A stretch of DNA of 64,000 bases from Tragulus kanchil (GCA_022376925.1 JAIOJX010000003.1:33800874-33864873); one strand, 5' to 3'. Positions 10,335 to 20,702 are shown, numbered from the stretch's first letter. Notes: generated by a model not told the origin, from the letters alone. Numbers and translations are program-made.

Positions 10335-10600
10335 TCTTTTTTTTGGCCACTTCTATTGGTCTTTCATTTATTCATTTTCATCTATCTTTGTTCTTTGGCC
10401 TGTGTGGGCCTCCCATCGCAGCAGCCTCTCTTGCTGCAGAGCACCTGCTCTGGGTGCACACACTCCAGAGCTCCAGCTTGGTAGTTGGACACATCGTTCC
10501 AGCCACTCCACGGCACATGGGATCCTCCCAGGCCAGGGATTGAACCGGCAACTCTTGCCCTGCAAGGTGGTGTCCTTACCCACTGGACCACCAGGGAAGC
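10335..10600 (-). mobile_element. CHR-derived SINE, antisense, duplicate
   Basis: Copy B of the SINE near 9243. Confidence 0.83.
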
Positions 10601-10792
10601 CCTATCATTTTTTTTCAATTACCTGCATTTGTCTTGGATTTGCAACAACTAATTATTGTTCTTGAAATAATTGTTCCTTTGTCATATGACACATATGTGT
10701 ATCCTTTTTCACTATTGCCAGTGTTAGGAACCAGGCTTAGGCAAGTGGACAGATCTATGTGATTTGCTTCACTTTCTGCCCTCTTCTCTTAC

Positions 10793-11024
10793 GCATGCAT
10801 GCTAAGTCACTTCAGTCGTGTCTGACTCTTGCGACCCTATGGACTGTAGCCCACCAGGCTCCTCTGTCCATAGGATTGTCCAGGCAAGACTACCAGGGTG
10901 GGTTGCCATTTCCTCCTCCAGAGGATCTTTCCAACCCAGGGATTGAACCCATGTCTCCTGTGTCTTTTGCATTAGCAGGCCGGGTCTTTGCCACTAGCAC
11001 CACCTGGGAAACCCACTGCTCCTA
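10793..11024 (-). mobile_element. Bov-tA SINE, antisense, duplicate
   Basis: Copy B of the Bov-tA near 9701. Confidence 0.86.
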
Positions 11025-11086
11025 TGCATGTATTCAAAATGCCAAAGGAGGGGGTGGGGGAAATCGTACTCTAAAAAGGGTCAGCA

Positions 11087-11249
11087 GGGACTTCCCTTGT
11101 GGTTCAGTGACTAAGACTCCACGTTCCCAATGCAGGGGGCCTTGTTCGAACCTTGGACACAGAACTAGGTCATACATGCCACAGCTAAGAGTGTGCATAC
11201 TGCAAATAAGACTTGGCACAGCCAAATAAAAAATAAACAAATAAATAAT
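11087..11249 (+). mobile_element. Short CHR-type SINE, complete
   Basis: This is the complete form of the element truncated at 10060. The head GGGACTTCCCTTGTGGTTCA leads through ACTAGGTCATACATGCCACA to GGCACAGCCAAATAAAAAAT and an A-rich tail. Confidence 0.8.
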
Positions 11250-11604
11250 TGGATTAGAAGGAACAAATTGGTGTAGGACTATCCATCAGCAACTGATCCA
11301 TTTGAATATATTTTTAAATCTGATCTTCAGTTTCAGAGAGTGAGAGTGTGCACATTTGCCCATGTGAGTATCACACTGCCCACCTCAGTGTCTATTCCTT
11401 TCAACATTCCCTTCAAAAGGCTTTAGCCAGGTGGCCTGCTCACCTCTCTTTTTCACACCTGTTTTACCAGACTTACTTCTCCTGCCCTCGGGCCCTGGCT
11501 CAGGAGGATAGAATGGGTCTACTTTCAATATCTAACATGGGACCATGCATAAAGTAGGCCCTCACTGTTGATTTATTAACTACAATTGATTGAAGCCTCC
11601 ATTT

Positions 11605-11802
11605 CAAGGCTAGGCTCAGAGAGTAAAAAATCCACCTCCAGTGCAGGAGACCTGGGTTCGATCCCTGGGTTGGGCAGATCCCTGGAGAAGGAAATGGCAA
11701 CCCACTCCAGTATTCCTGCCTAGAGAATCCCATGGACAGAGAAGCCTGGCAGCCTATAGTCCATGGGGTCACAAAGAGTCGGACACCACTGAGCAATTAA
11801 TA
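11605..11802 (+). mobile_element. Bov-tA SINE, head lost
   Basis: GGGTTCGATCCCTGGGTTGG, GGCAACCCACTCCAGTATTC and GTCACAAAGAGTCGGACACC are standard Bov-tA body blocks. The tRNA head is replaced by GCTAGGCTCAGAGAGTAAAA. Confidence 0.83.
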
Positions 11803-11930
11803 CTTTCTTCTATCAATAGATGCACAGCATCTGTTCTTAGGATGTTGTCTTATTTCTTAAAGATTTTTTAATATCAACAAAGAAATACTCTGAAAGGGAA
11901 CCAAAATATCATACTTTGTAAATGAGGTTT

Positions 11931-12008
11931 AAGAAATACCAAACAGGGCTTCCCTGGTGGCTCAGCTGGTAAAGAATCCAACTGTAATGCTGAAGAAATA
12001 CCAAACAG
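11931..12008 (+). mobile_element. 46-bp SINE head stub with perfect 16-bp TSD
   Basis: Two perfect AAGAAATACCAAACAG repeats (11931-11946 and 11993-12008) flank only 46 bases of Bov-tA tRNA head (GGCTTCCCTGGTGGCTCAGC and on). There is no body and no A-tail. The flanking repeats show a genuine insertion, but it is 3'-truncated, which is unusual for target-primed reverse transcription. Confidence 0.85.
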
Positions 12009-12199
12009 TTCTCTCTGAAAATTTCCCTGGTTTATCCTAGGTGTAAATAGAGCTAGGTCTGGCCACATAAATGACATTTCATTAATGATCTCCATCCCAT
12101 TTTCATTTATTATTCTAGATAAGAGCCTCTTATGATTTTCAACCTTGTCTTGTTTCTATAATGGGCTAGAACTCTACTAAAGGGCATTCATGAGTTGCT

Positions 12200-12333
12200 T
12201 CTAATTGGAGTAAAATATATATCATGTAAAATTTACCATTTATTTATTTTTAACGGAACAGTTGAGTAGCATTAATACAATCATACATTGTTGTGGCATA
12301 TAACCACCATTCATTTCCAGAAGGCCTTTAATC
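12200..12333 (+). mobile_element. Old L1 3'UTR, copy A part
   Basis: GTAAAATTTACCATTTATTT, ACAGTTGAGTAGCATTAATA and CACCATTCATTTCCAGAAGG follow the L1M 3'UTR order. The element continues only after copy B. Confidence 0.7.
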
Positions 12334-12712
12334 CCTAAAGCTAAGCCAAATTAAAAAAAAGGATTAGAAGGAACAAATTGGTGTAGGACTATCCATCAGC
12401 AACTGATCCATTTGAATATATTTTTAAATCTGATCTTCAGTTTCAGAGAGTGAGTGTGCACATTTGCCCATGTGAGTATCACACTGCCCACCTCAGTGTC
12501 TATTCCTTTCAACATTCCCTTCAAAAGGCTTTAGCCAGGTGGCCTGCTCACCTCTCTTTTTCACACCTGTTTTACCAGACTTACTTCTCCTGCCCTCGGG
12601 CCCTGGCTCAGGAGGATAGAATGGGTCTACTTTCAATATCTAACATGGGACCATGCATAAAGTAGGCCCTCACTGTTGATTTATTAACTACAATTGATTG
12701 AAGCCTCCATTT

Positions 12713-12910
12713 CAAGGCTAGGCTCAGAGAGTAAAAAATCCACCTCCAGTGCAGGAGACCTGGGTTCGATCCCTGGGTTGGGCAGATCCCTGGAGAAGGA
12801 AATGGCAACCCACTCCAGTATTCCTGCCTAGAGAATCCCATGGACAGAGAAGCCTGGCAGCCTATAGTCCATGGGGTCACAAAGAGTCGGACACCACTGA
12901 GCAATTAATA
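12713..12910 (+). mobile_element. Bov-tA SINE, duplicate
   Basis: Copy B of the element near 11605. Confidence 0.82.
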
Positions 12911-13038
12911 CTTTCTTCTATCAATAGATGCACAGCATCTGTTCTTAGGATGTTGTCTTATTTCTTAAAGATTTTTTAATATCAACAAAGAAATACTCTG
13001 AAAGGGAACCAAAATATCATACTTTGTAAATGAGGTTT

Positions 13039-13116
13039 AAGAAATACCAAACAGGGCTTCCCTGGTGGCTCAGCTGGTAAAGAATCCAACTGTAATGCTG
13101 AAGAAATACCAAACAG
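13039..13116 (+). mobile_element. 46-bp SINE stub with TSD, duplicate
   Basis: Copy B of the stub at 11931, with both 16-bp flanking repeats intact. Confidence 0.83.
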
Positions 13117-13309
13117 TTCTCTCTGAAAATTTCCCTGGTTTATCCTAGGTGTAAATAGAGCTAGGTCTGGCCACATAAATGACATTTCATTAATGATCTC
13201 CATCCCATTTTCATTTATTATTCTAGATAAGAGCCTCTTATGATTTTCAACCTTGTCTTGTTTCTATAATGGGCTAGAACTCTACTAAAGGGCATTCATG
13301 AGTTGCTTC

Positions 13310-13755
13310 TAATTGGAGTAAAATATATATCATGTAAAATTTACCATTTATTTATTTTTAACGGAACAGTTGAGTAGCATTAATACAATCATACATTGTT
13401 GTGGCATATAACCACCATTCATTTCCAGAAGGCCTTTATAATCCCAGGTGAAAACTCTGCCTATTAAACTCTAATGCCCCTTTCCCCTCCCCTGCTAGGC
13501 CCTAGCAACCGTCATTCTACTTCCTGTCTCTATTCAACTCTTTTGAGTACCTCCTACAGGTGGAATATACAATATTTGTCCTCTTGTGTCTGGTTTATTA
13601 CACTTGGCATAGTTTTCTCAGATGCATCCATGTTGTAGTATGTGTAAGAATTTCATTTCTTTTTTAAGGCTGAATAATAGTCCATTATATGTACATACCA
13701 CCCTATGTTTATCCATTTATTCATCCATAGATATTGGGTTATTTTGCCCTGGGTT
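13310..13755 (+). mobile_element. Old L1 3'UTR (L1M type)
   Basis: This is the uninterrupted version of the L1 tail. Motifs include CTATTCAACTCTTTTGAGTA, CAGATGCATCCATGTTGTAG, AAGGCTGAATAATAGTCCAT and CACCCTATGTTTATCCATTT. These are the classic 3'UTR blocks of ancient L1 families. Confidence 0.8.
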
Positions 13756-13869
13756 CTTTTATTTCATCTTCAGAATAAATACCCATGGTAGTCCCGAATG
13801 GGAAAGCTGGCGCTGTCACTTACACAAGAACTGAGTTGGCCACAGTGAATTTTCTATTTGCATATACAT

Positions 13870-14820
13870 TTTCTCATTTGTAAAATGTAAATTGAAATGA
13901 CACCTCACACTGGACTGGAGTGCCTGCCAGATAGTCCATGTTCACTGCATGGCAGCTGGTAACATAACGATCCATGTTGAGAGTAAGCAACTGAAAAGTC
14001 TGTTCCATACGTCTCAGGAGAAGTTCAGACTAATGTGGGCCATGCAGTCCCTCCTTCAGAAACAGGTCATCTTAGGTCATATGCCAATGGCATATCCAAG
14101 AGGTATTTTTGGCTTCTAAAATACTCAAATCAGTAGAGGAAGACGAAAATAACTTCTGAAACATGTAATTTTTTTTCTACCCACAAGCTATTTGCTAGCC
14201 TTAGAGAGGTTAAAATTTCAGTTCAAAGAGTTCCGTTTTAAGGACTACCGAAGACTTGTTTCCTTAGGGAAAATCTTCATTTTGTTTATCAGACAAATAA
14301 CTAAAATCATATCTTTAAGGAATGTGGACTTCATAACTTATTAGAAACAGGAGCATCTTTAGAGTCAACTAAGACTAATGCTCAGAGTGAGCATCTGGGA
14401 AAATACACAGCCAAAATTTTCAGGATAATTTGTAATAAACTTTCATAACAATCTTGATTTAGAGTTCCTCTAATACCAAGTATACATATTAACCATTAAG
14501 AAGCTTTCAGTACACTTTATAATTTTAGTAACTAAAATTTTTCCATGAACATTCTTCTTATTATAGAAAACTCGAACAAATAAAGAAGACAAAGTATTTA
14601 CTTCTGGTCTTTTTCCCTAAGCATAGTTTTTTAGAGGGACAAAAAGGAATGAACTTAGTGAGTGATTCTCTGTATGCAATTTTACATCCTTTTTGACTCA
14701 ACCTTGTAATACGATACCTTACATAGAATTTTTCCAAAGTGATGAGAAATTATGAACACATTTTTAACAACAAATTAATTATTCTTTCTTAATCCTTTTT
14801 TAGCCAAAATATTTCAAGAG
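13870..14820. other. Unclassified AT-rich sequence
   Basis: I find no gene, no clear repeat and no ORF of note in this stretch or in its duplicate at 15063-16013. Confidence 0.5.
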
Positions 14821-14831
14821 AGGAAATATAG

Positions 14832-14999
14832 CAAAGCAATTAAGAATATGAATGTTACACAAATTTCTGGGTTCAAATCCCAATCCCACAACTGTTAGCA
14901 TAAACTTGAGTAAGTCACTTCTTTGTATCTCAGTGTCTTCACTGAAAAATGCAAATATTAATAGTGTACCTGTTAAGCTTGGTGTAAGGATTACATGTG
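14832..14999 (+). mobile_element. MIR SINE, copy A
   Basis: GGGTTCAAATCCCAATCCCA (tRNA B box) is followed by AAGTCACTTCTTTGTATCTC and GTAAGGATTACATGTG, the MIR order in sense. It is cut by the junction. Confidence 0.75.
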
Positions 15000-16024
15000 A
15001 AAATTGTTACCTATACACAAGAACTGAGTTGGCCACAGTGAATTTTCTATTTGCATATACATTTTCTCATTTGTAAAATGTAAATTGAAATGACACCTCA
15101 CACTGGACTGGAGTGCCTGCCAGATAGTCCATGTTCACTGCATGGCAGCTGGTAACATAACGATCCATGTTGAGAGTAAGCAACTGAAAAGTCTGTTCCA
15201 TACGTCTCAGGAGAAGTTCAGACTAATGTGGGCCATGCAGTCCCTCCTTCAGAAACAGGTCATCTTAGGTCATATGCCAATGGCATATCCAAGAGGTATT
15301 TTTGGCTTCTAAAATACTCAAATCAGTAGAGGAAGACGAAAATAACTTCTGAAACATGTAATTTTTTTTCTACCCACAAGCTATTTGCTAGCCTTAGAGA
15401 GGTTAAAATTTCAGTTCAAAGAGTTCCGTTTTAAGGACTACCGAAGACTTGTTTCCTTAGGGAAAATCTTCATTTTGTTTATCAGACAAATAACTAAAAT
15501 CATATCTTTAAGGAATGTGGACTTCATAACTTATTAGAAACAGGAGCATCTTTAGAGTCAACTAAGACTAATGCTCAGAGTGAGCATCTGGGAAAATACA
15601 CAGCCAAAATTTTCAGGATAATTTGTAATAAACTTTCATAACAATCTTGATTTAGAGTTCCTCTAATACCAAGTATACATATTAACCATTAAGAAGCTTT
15701 CAGTACACTTTATAATTTTAGTAACTAAAATTTTTCCATGAACATTCTTCTTATTATAGAAAACTCGAACAAATAAAGAAGACAAAGTATTTACTTCTGG
15801 TCTTTTTCCCTAAGCATAGTTTTTTAGAGGGACAAAAAGGAATGAACTTAGTGAGTGATTCTCTGTATGCAATTTTACATCCTTTTTGACTCAACCTTGT
15901 AATACGATACCTTACATAGAATTTTTCCAAAGTGATGAGAAATTATGAACACATTTTTAACAACAAATTAATTATTCTTTCTTAATCCTTTTTTAGCCAA
16001 AATATTTCAAGAGAGGAAATATAG

Positions 16025-16205
16025 CAAAGCAATTAAGAATATGAATGTTACACAAATTTCTGGGTTCAAATCCCAATCCCACAACTGTTAGCATAAACTT
16101 GAGTAAGTCACTTCTTTGTATCTCAGTGTCTTCACTGAAAAATGCAAATATTAATAGTGTACCTGTTAAGCTTGGTGTAAGGATTACATGTGTTAATATT
16201 TAATC
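16025..16205 (+). mobile_element. MIR SINE, complete in copy B
   Basis: This copy continues to TGTTAATATTTAATCC, matching the MIR end (GAGTTAATACATG-like). Confidence 0.75.
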
Positions 16206-16887
16206 CATTGAATACATATAAAATACCTTAATAGTGCCTCATATATGCTAAGCCATCTATTAATATTACCTATGGTTAGCTATTACAAATCTTTAATATT
16301 GTATACTAAAAACTGAAATTATAAAACAAGAGAGATGTAATTGACTAAATTTAAAATCTGTAACATTATTTGTAGATTGTTTATACTGCTTTCTCAGCTT
16401 AAATTTTAACATCATCTATAAAGTATTTCAGAATAAGTATTGTCAGACTTCTAATCACCAATTTTAAATTTATGGACTAACTTTGTGATTGCTTTTCACT
16501 TGTCAAAGGGGTATACATCTTCACTGAAAAATACGAGTTGTCAGATCTTCTAGTGAAAAGCACTTAAAAATACAAGTGAAAATCAATAGAATTTAAATTT
16601 TAATTCTCCAGTGCCCACTAGTGACTTGGTCATGCCAGCCAGCTCAATAACCATATATATAGGGTTACTATATTAGAAAGAACTGATACAGAACTGATAT
16701 AGAACTTTCCATAATTGGAGAATGTTCTACTTGACAGAGCTGTGCTATGTCTTTTGGCAAAAGTAGTGTATGCATCTATTTATGAGTAAAGTGTTTTGTC
16801 CCAATTTTATTCAACTAATTATGCAACTTTTGGAAGTTAAAATTTTTCTAATATTCTACAAGCTAAATATCATTTGAGAACTACATC
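16206..16887. other. Unclassified AT-rich sequence
   Basis: No gene or recognisable repeat is seen. Confidence 0.5.
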
Positions 16888-17280
16888 AATTGTCTAGGGT
16901 AGGGCTTCCCTGGTGGTCCAGTGGGTAAGGACACCGCTTTGCAGTGCAAGGGGCGCCGGTTCGATCCCTGGCCTGGGAAGATCCCACGTGCCGCGGAGCA
17001 TCTGGACCGATGTGTCCAATTTACCCAGCCCGAGTTCTGGAGCGCATGCGCGCAGAACTGGCACTCTGCGACAACAGAGGCCACCGCGATGGGAGGCCCA
17101 CATGGGCCAAAGAACAGAGATGGATGAAAATGGACAAATGAAAGACCAATAGAAGTGGCCCGCCTGCTCCCCTCCCTCCCCACCCCATCCCCACCAAAAT
17201 AAATAAATAAATAAATCTTAAAAACAAACAAACAAAAAAAACCTTCCAAATTCATTTAAAAAAAAAAATTGTCTATGGTA
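16888..17280 (+). mobile_element. Young CHR-derived SINE with GTGTCC body and TSD
   Basis: Flanking repeats AATTGTCTAGGGTA and AATTGTCTATGGTA (13 of 14 match) bound a full element. The A box is TGGTCCAGTGGGTAAGGA and the B box CGGTTCGATCCC. The body has GACCGATGTGTCCAATTTAC, GCGATGGGAGGCCCACATGG and AGAAGTGGCCCGCC, then a C-rich stretch and an AAATAAATAAATAAAT tail. Its high GC content suggests recent activity. Confidence 0.9.
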
Positions 17281-17619
17281 AGATCAAACGCAAGAAAAGC
17301 AATATGTGAGTGTGATATACATGTTTTATTTCACTTCTTTATTTTCTGCATTAAGTGAACAGCTACTCTTACCATGCCTCTTTTAAAATACTTAATTTAC
17401 TGAATTAACCACGACTTAGAAAGACATTTTAGAAGGAAAAACTATAATTTTCTCAGAAATAGAGACACTAATACAACATACCTCCCAGAACTATCACTCA
17501 GTTTCAATAATTATCAACTAATGACCTATCTTTTTTCATCTATAACCTACCTGCTCTCATCCTCTACCTTCTACTGGCTGATTTTAGAGCAAATTTCAGA
17601 CATTATCTCATTTTTCTCT

Positions 17620-17797
17620 ATAAAGATTTTATTTTATTTGAAAATATTTATCTTTTGGCTGTAATGCATCTTAGCTGTGGCTCAAGGGATCTTTTACTCG
17701 CAGCACTCAGGATCTAGTTTCCCCTCCAGGGATCAAATCTGGAGTCTCTACATTAGGAACTCGAAGTCTCAATCACTGGTCCACCAGAGAAGTTCCT
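17620..17797 (-). mobile_element. CHR-type SINE, antisense, diverged
   Basis: TTTTGGCTGTAATGCATCTT, GATCTAGTTTCCCCTCCAGG and the reversed head ACTGGTCCACCAGAGAAGTT. Confidence 0.72.
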
Positions 17798-17835
17798 CTG
17801 TAAACAGTTTAATATGTATCTTTAAGAGATAAGAC

Positions 17836-17968
17836 CGTGGAGGAAGAAATGCCACCCCACACCAGTTTTCTTGCCTGAGAAATCCCATGGACACAGAAGC
17901 CTGGCAAGGCTACAGTCCATGTGGTCGCAAAGAGTCAGACATGACTGAGCAACTATAACAAACAAAAG
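17836..17968 (+). mobile_element. Bov-tA SINE, 5'-truncated
   Basis: Body blocks CCCATGGACACAGAAGCCTG and GTCGCAAAGAGTCAGACATG, then GACTGAGCAACTATAACAAA. Confidence 0.8.
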
Positions 17969-18072
17969 GTAAGCATAGGACTAATCTGGGATTATATATA
18001 CCTGGAAACAACAGAACTCTGTAAAAGCAAAAAGTAACGTGAAAATAATTGTTATTTAAAAAGAGATATATT

Positions 18073-18390
18073 GGGCTTCCCTGGTGGTCCAGTGGGTAAG
18101 GACACCGCCTTGCAGTGCAAGGGGCGCCGGTTCAATCCCTGGCCTAGGAAGATCCCATGTGCCGTGGAGTGGCTGGACCGATGTGTCCAATTACCGAGCC
18201 GGAGCTCTGGAGCGCATGCACCCAGAGCCGGCGCTCTGCAACAACAGAGGCCACTGCGATGGGAGGCCCACATGAGCCAAAGAACAAAGATGAATGAAAA
18301 TACATAAATGAAAAAGACCAATAGAAGTGGCCCGCCCGCCCCCCTCGCTCCCCAACCCACCCCCCCAAAAATAAATAAATAAATAAATGT
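18073..18390 (+). mobile_element. Young CHR-derived SINE with GTGTCC body
   Basis: It is near-identical in body to the element at 16888: GACCGATGTGTCCAATTACC, GAGCCGGCGCTCTGCAACAA and AGAAGTGGCCCGCC, with an AAATAAATAAATAAAT tail. Duplication 7 starts inside it at 18196. Confidence 0.88.
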
Positions 18391-18402
18391 AAGAGCTAAC
18401 AT

Positions 18403-18440
<38 letters not shown>
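18403..18440. repeat. (TA)n microsatellite
   Basis: A pure TA run of about 37 bases lies downstream of the SINE tail. The duplicate is shorter. Confidence 0.9.
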
Positions 18441-18443
<3 letters not shown>

Positions 18444-18514
18444 TTCAAATAAAACTTTTTCTGAATATTGAAAAAAAGGTAAGAAACCTTTCTGTTTATT
18501 TGTGGTATTTTGTT

Positions 18515-18625
18515 TTGTCTTTAATTTTTTCCATTGCATTGAGATCTAATTGACGTCCAATAAGGTATGCAGCTTAATGGCCTGGCTTACATATATGGTG
18601 AAATGATCACCACGGTAAATAAGAA
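18515..18625 (+). mobile_element. Old L1 3'UTR fragment
   Basis: TTGAGATCTAATTGACGTCC and GTGAAATGATCACCACGGTA resemble the L1ME/L1M block (GAGATATAATTGACATA...GAAATGATCACCACAATAAG). Confidence 0.6.
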
Positions 18626-18639
18626 TTCTTTTTCAAACA

Positions 18640-19030
18640 TAATCACAATATCCCTTGTCAAAGCTAAAAACAAAGAAGGCTAATAGCAATTTTTAATATA
18701 CTCAAATATAGTCATATAACAAAAACAAACAAAACAGGGCCAGTCACTTTTTCTGACTTTAAAAGCAAATTTCAAGGTTAGGAAGCACATGGGATATTGT
18801 CATCAATTCAAGGTCACTGATCATTTGGTGTCAGAAACATTATGGATCAATATTCAGGAAATGAGAACAGTATGTTTTACCCATTATATGCTGACGACAA
18901 CAACAAAAAGCTTCGTAAACAAACTAAAAAGTAACTGATGGAAATGAAAGTACTTTAGGCTATCCAATTATTCAAAATAGGCCAAATAATCCTAACAATG
19001 AAAACAAGTTACTACCTTACACCCATTAGG
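18640..19030. other. Unclassified sequence
   Basis: No gene or confident repeat is seen here or in its duplicate near 19767-20157. Confidence 0.45.
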
Positions 19031-19031
19031 A

Positions 19032-19145
19032 TCAGTTCAGTTCAGTTCAGTCGCTCAGTCCTGTCCAACTCTTTGCGGCCCCGTAGGCTGTGGCACGCCA
19101 GGCTTTGCTGTCCTTCGCCATCTCCCCGGGCTTGCTCAAACTCTT
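19032..19145 (-). mobile_element. BovB 3' end fragment, antisense
   Basis: TTCAGTTCAGTCGCTCAGTC, then GGCACGCCAGGCTTTGCTGT: the reversed BovB terminus, with only about 110 bases kept. Confidence 0.8.
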
Positions 19146-19157
19146 GCTGGGGTGGGG

Positions 19158-19300
19158 AATGGTTTCTCAGGTGGCTCAGTGGTAAAGAATCTGCCTGCAA
19201 TGCTGGAGACCCTGATCTGATCACTGAGTGGGAAAGATCCCCAAGAGAAGGCAATGGTAACCCACTCCAGTGTTCCTGCCTGGGAAATAGTGTGGGGCCG
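19158..19300 (+). mobile_element. Bov-tA SINE, cut by junction
   Basis: The head is TTTCTCAGGTGGCTCAGTGG. The body is GGTAACCCACTCCAGTGTTC. It stops at GGGGCCG and is completed only in copy B. Confidence 0.8.
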
Positions 19301-19339
19301 GGGCAGCCTGCATGAGCTCGGCGGCCTGCACACATTAAC

Positions 19340-19520
19340 GAGCCGGAGCTCTGGAGCGCATGCACCCAGAGCCGCGCCTGCAACAACAGAGGCCACTATG
19401 GGAGGCCCACAGGAGCCAAAGAACAAAGACAGATGAAAATAGAGAAATGAAAGACCAATAGAAGTGGCCCGCCCGCCCTCGCTCCCCAACCCACCCCGAA
19501 AATAAATAAATAAATAAATG
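19340..19520 (+). mobile_element. CHR-derived SINE 3' part, error-rich duplicate
   Basis: This is copy B of the element at 18196-18390. Several small deletions (GAGCCGCGCCTG for GAGCCGGCGCTCTG, CCACTATGGG for CCACTGCGATGGG) are concentrated here. Confidence 0.8.
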
Positions 19521-19533
19521 TAAGAGCTAACAT

Positions 19534-19567
<34 letters not shown>
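19534..19567. repeat. (TA)n microsatellite, duplicate
   Basis: A shorter version of the run near 18403. Confidence 0.88.
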
Positions 19568-19570
<3 letters not shown>

Positions 19571-19639
19571 TTCAAATAAAACTTTTTCTGAATATTGAAA
19601 AAAAGGTAAGAAACCTTTCTGTTTATTTGTGGTATTTTG

Positions 19640-19755
19640 TTTTGTCTTTAATTTTTTCCATTGCATTGAGATCTAATTGACGTCCAATAAGGTATGCAGC
19701 TTAATGGCCTGGCTTACATATATGGTGAAATGATCACCACGGTAAATAAGAATTC
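19640..19755 (+). mobile_element. Old L1 3'UTR fragment, duplicate
   Basis: Copy B of the fragment near 18515. Confidence 0.58.
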
Positions 19756-20158
19756 TTTTTCAAACATAATCACAATATCCCTTGTCAAAGCTAAAAACAA
19801 AGAAGGCTAATAGCAATTTTTAATATACTCAAATATAGTCATATAACAAAAACAAACAAAACAGGGCCAGTCACTTTTTCTGACTTTAAAAGCAAATTTC
19901 AAGGTTAGGAAGCACATGGGATATTGTCATCAATTCAAGGTCACTGATCATTTGGTGTCAGAAACATTATGGATCAATATTCAGGAAATGAGAACAGTAT
20001 GTTTTACCCATTATATGCTGACGACAACAACAAAAAGCTTCGTAAACAAACTAAAAAGTAACTGATGGAAATGAAAGTACTTTAGGCTATCCAATTATTC
20101 AAAATAGGCCAAATAATCCTAACAATGAAAACAAGTTACTACCTTACACCCATTAGGA

Positions 20159-20272
20159 TCAGTTCAGTTCAGTTCAGTCGCTCAGTCCTGTCCAACTCTT
20201 TGCGGCCCCGTAGGCTGTGGCACGCCAGGCTTTGCTGTCCTTCGCCATCTCCCCGGGCTTGCTCAAACTCTT
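20159..20272 (-). mobile_element. BovB 3' end fragment, duplicate
   Basis: Copy B of the fragment near 19032. Confidence 0.78.
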
Positions 20273-20284
20273 GCTGGGGTGGGG

Positions 20285-20470
20285 AATGGTTTCTCAGGTG
20301 GCTCAGTGGTAAAGAATCTGCCTGCAATGCTGGAGACCCTGATCTGATCACTGAGTGGGAAAGATCCCCAAGAGAAGGCAATGGTAACCCACTCCAGTGT
20401 TCCTGCCTGGGAAATAGTGTGGGGCCGCAAAAGAGTCAGACAGACCTGACTTAGCAACTTAACAACAACC
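20285..20470 (+). mobile_element. Bov-tA SINE, complete
   Basis: It continues through CAAAAGAGTCAGACAGACCT to CTTAGCAACTTAACAACAAC, the Bov-tA 3' end missing from copy A. Confidence 0.83.
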
Positions 20471-20491
20471 ATCAGGAAAAAAAACCCACAG

Positions 20492-20702
20492 AAACTTCCC
20501 TGGTGGTTCAGACCATAAACAATCTGCCTGCAGTGCGGGAGACTCAGGTTCAATCTCTGGGTTGAAGAGATTCCCTGGAGAAGGACATGGCCACCCACTC
20601 CTATTCATGCCTGGAGAACCCCATGGACAGAGAAGCCATGGGGCTACAGTCCATAAGGTCGCGTAGAGTCGGACACAACTGGCGATTCAGCACACGCCAC
20701 AC
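20492..20702 (+). mobile_element. Bov-tA SINE
   Basis: The head is AAACTTCCCTGGTGGTTCAG. The body blocks are CAGGTTCAATCTCTGGGTTG, CCCATGGACAGAGAAGCCAT and GTCGCGTAGAGTCGGACACA. Confidence 0.87.

Larger units (their letters stand above)
8969..11152. repeat. Tandem duplication 4 (unit 1092 bp)
   Basis: Copy A is 8969-10060 and copy B 10061-11152, abutting with no filler and a constant shift of 1092. The start lies inside an L1 3'UTR. The end lies inside a short CHR SINE, whose 3' half appears only after copy B. Confidence 0.94.
11251..13443. repeat. Tandem duplication 5 (unit about 1.11 kb)
   Basis: Copy A is 11251-12333 and copy B 12361-13443. Both start GGATTAGAAGGAACAAATTG. The shift is 1110 at the start and 1108 after a 2-base loss (GAGAGTGAGAGTG versus GAGAGTGAGTG). 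The filler of about 27 bases ends in an A-run. The junction interrupts an L1 3'UTR. Confidence 0.93.
13821..16192. repeat. Tandem duplication 6 (unit 1193 bp)
   Basis: Copy A is 13821-14999 and copy B 15014-16192, with a constant shift of 1193 and a 14-base filler. Copy A ends inside a MIR (GGATTACATGTG), and the MIR continues after copy B. Apart from the MIR the unit is unclassified AT-rich DNA. Confidence 0.94.
18196..20427. repeat. Tandem duplication 7 (unit about 1.1 kb)
   Basis: Copy A is 18196-19300 and copy B 19340-20427. The shift falls from 1144 to 1127 because copy B has lost bases in its first 200 positions: a shorter GCGCTCTG region, shorter C-runs and a shorter TA microsatellite. 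The roughly 39-base filler is GC-rich and SINE-like. Errors gathered at the start of copy B are typical of a poor contig or read end. Confidence 0.9.

Noticed and set aside
16902..17000. tRNA gene suggested by intact A and B boxes
   Set aside because: These are the tRNA-derived heads of CHR and Bov-tA SINEs. No acceptor or anticodon arm completes a cloverleaf.
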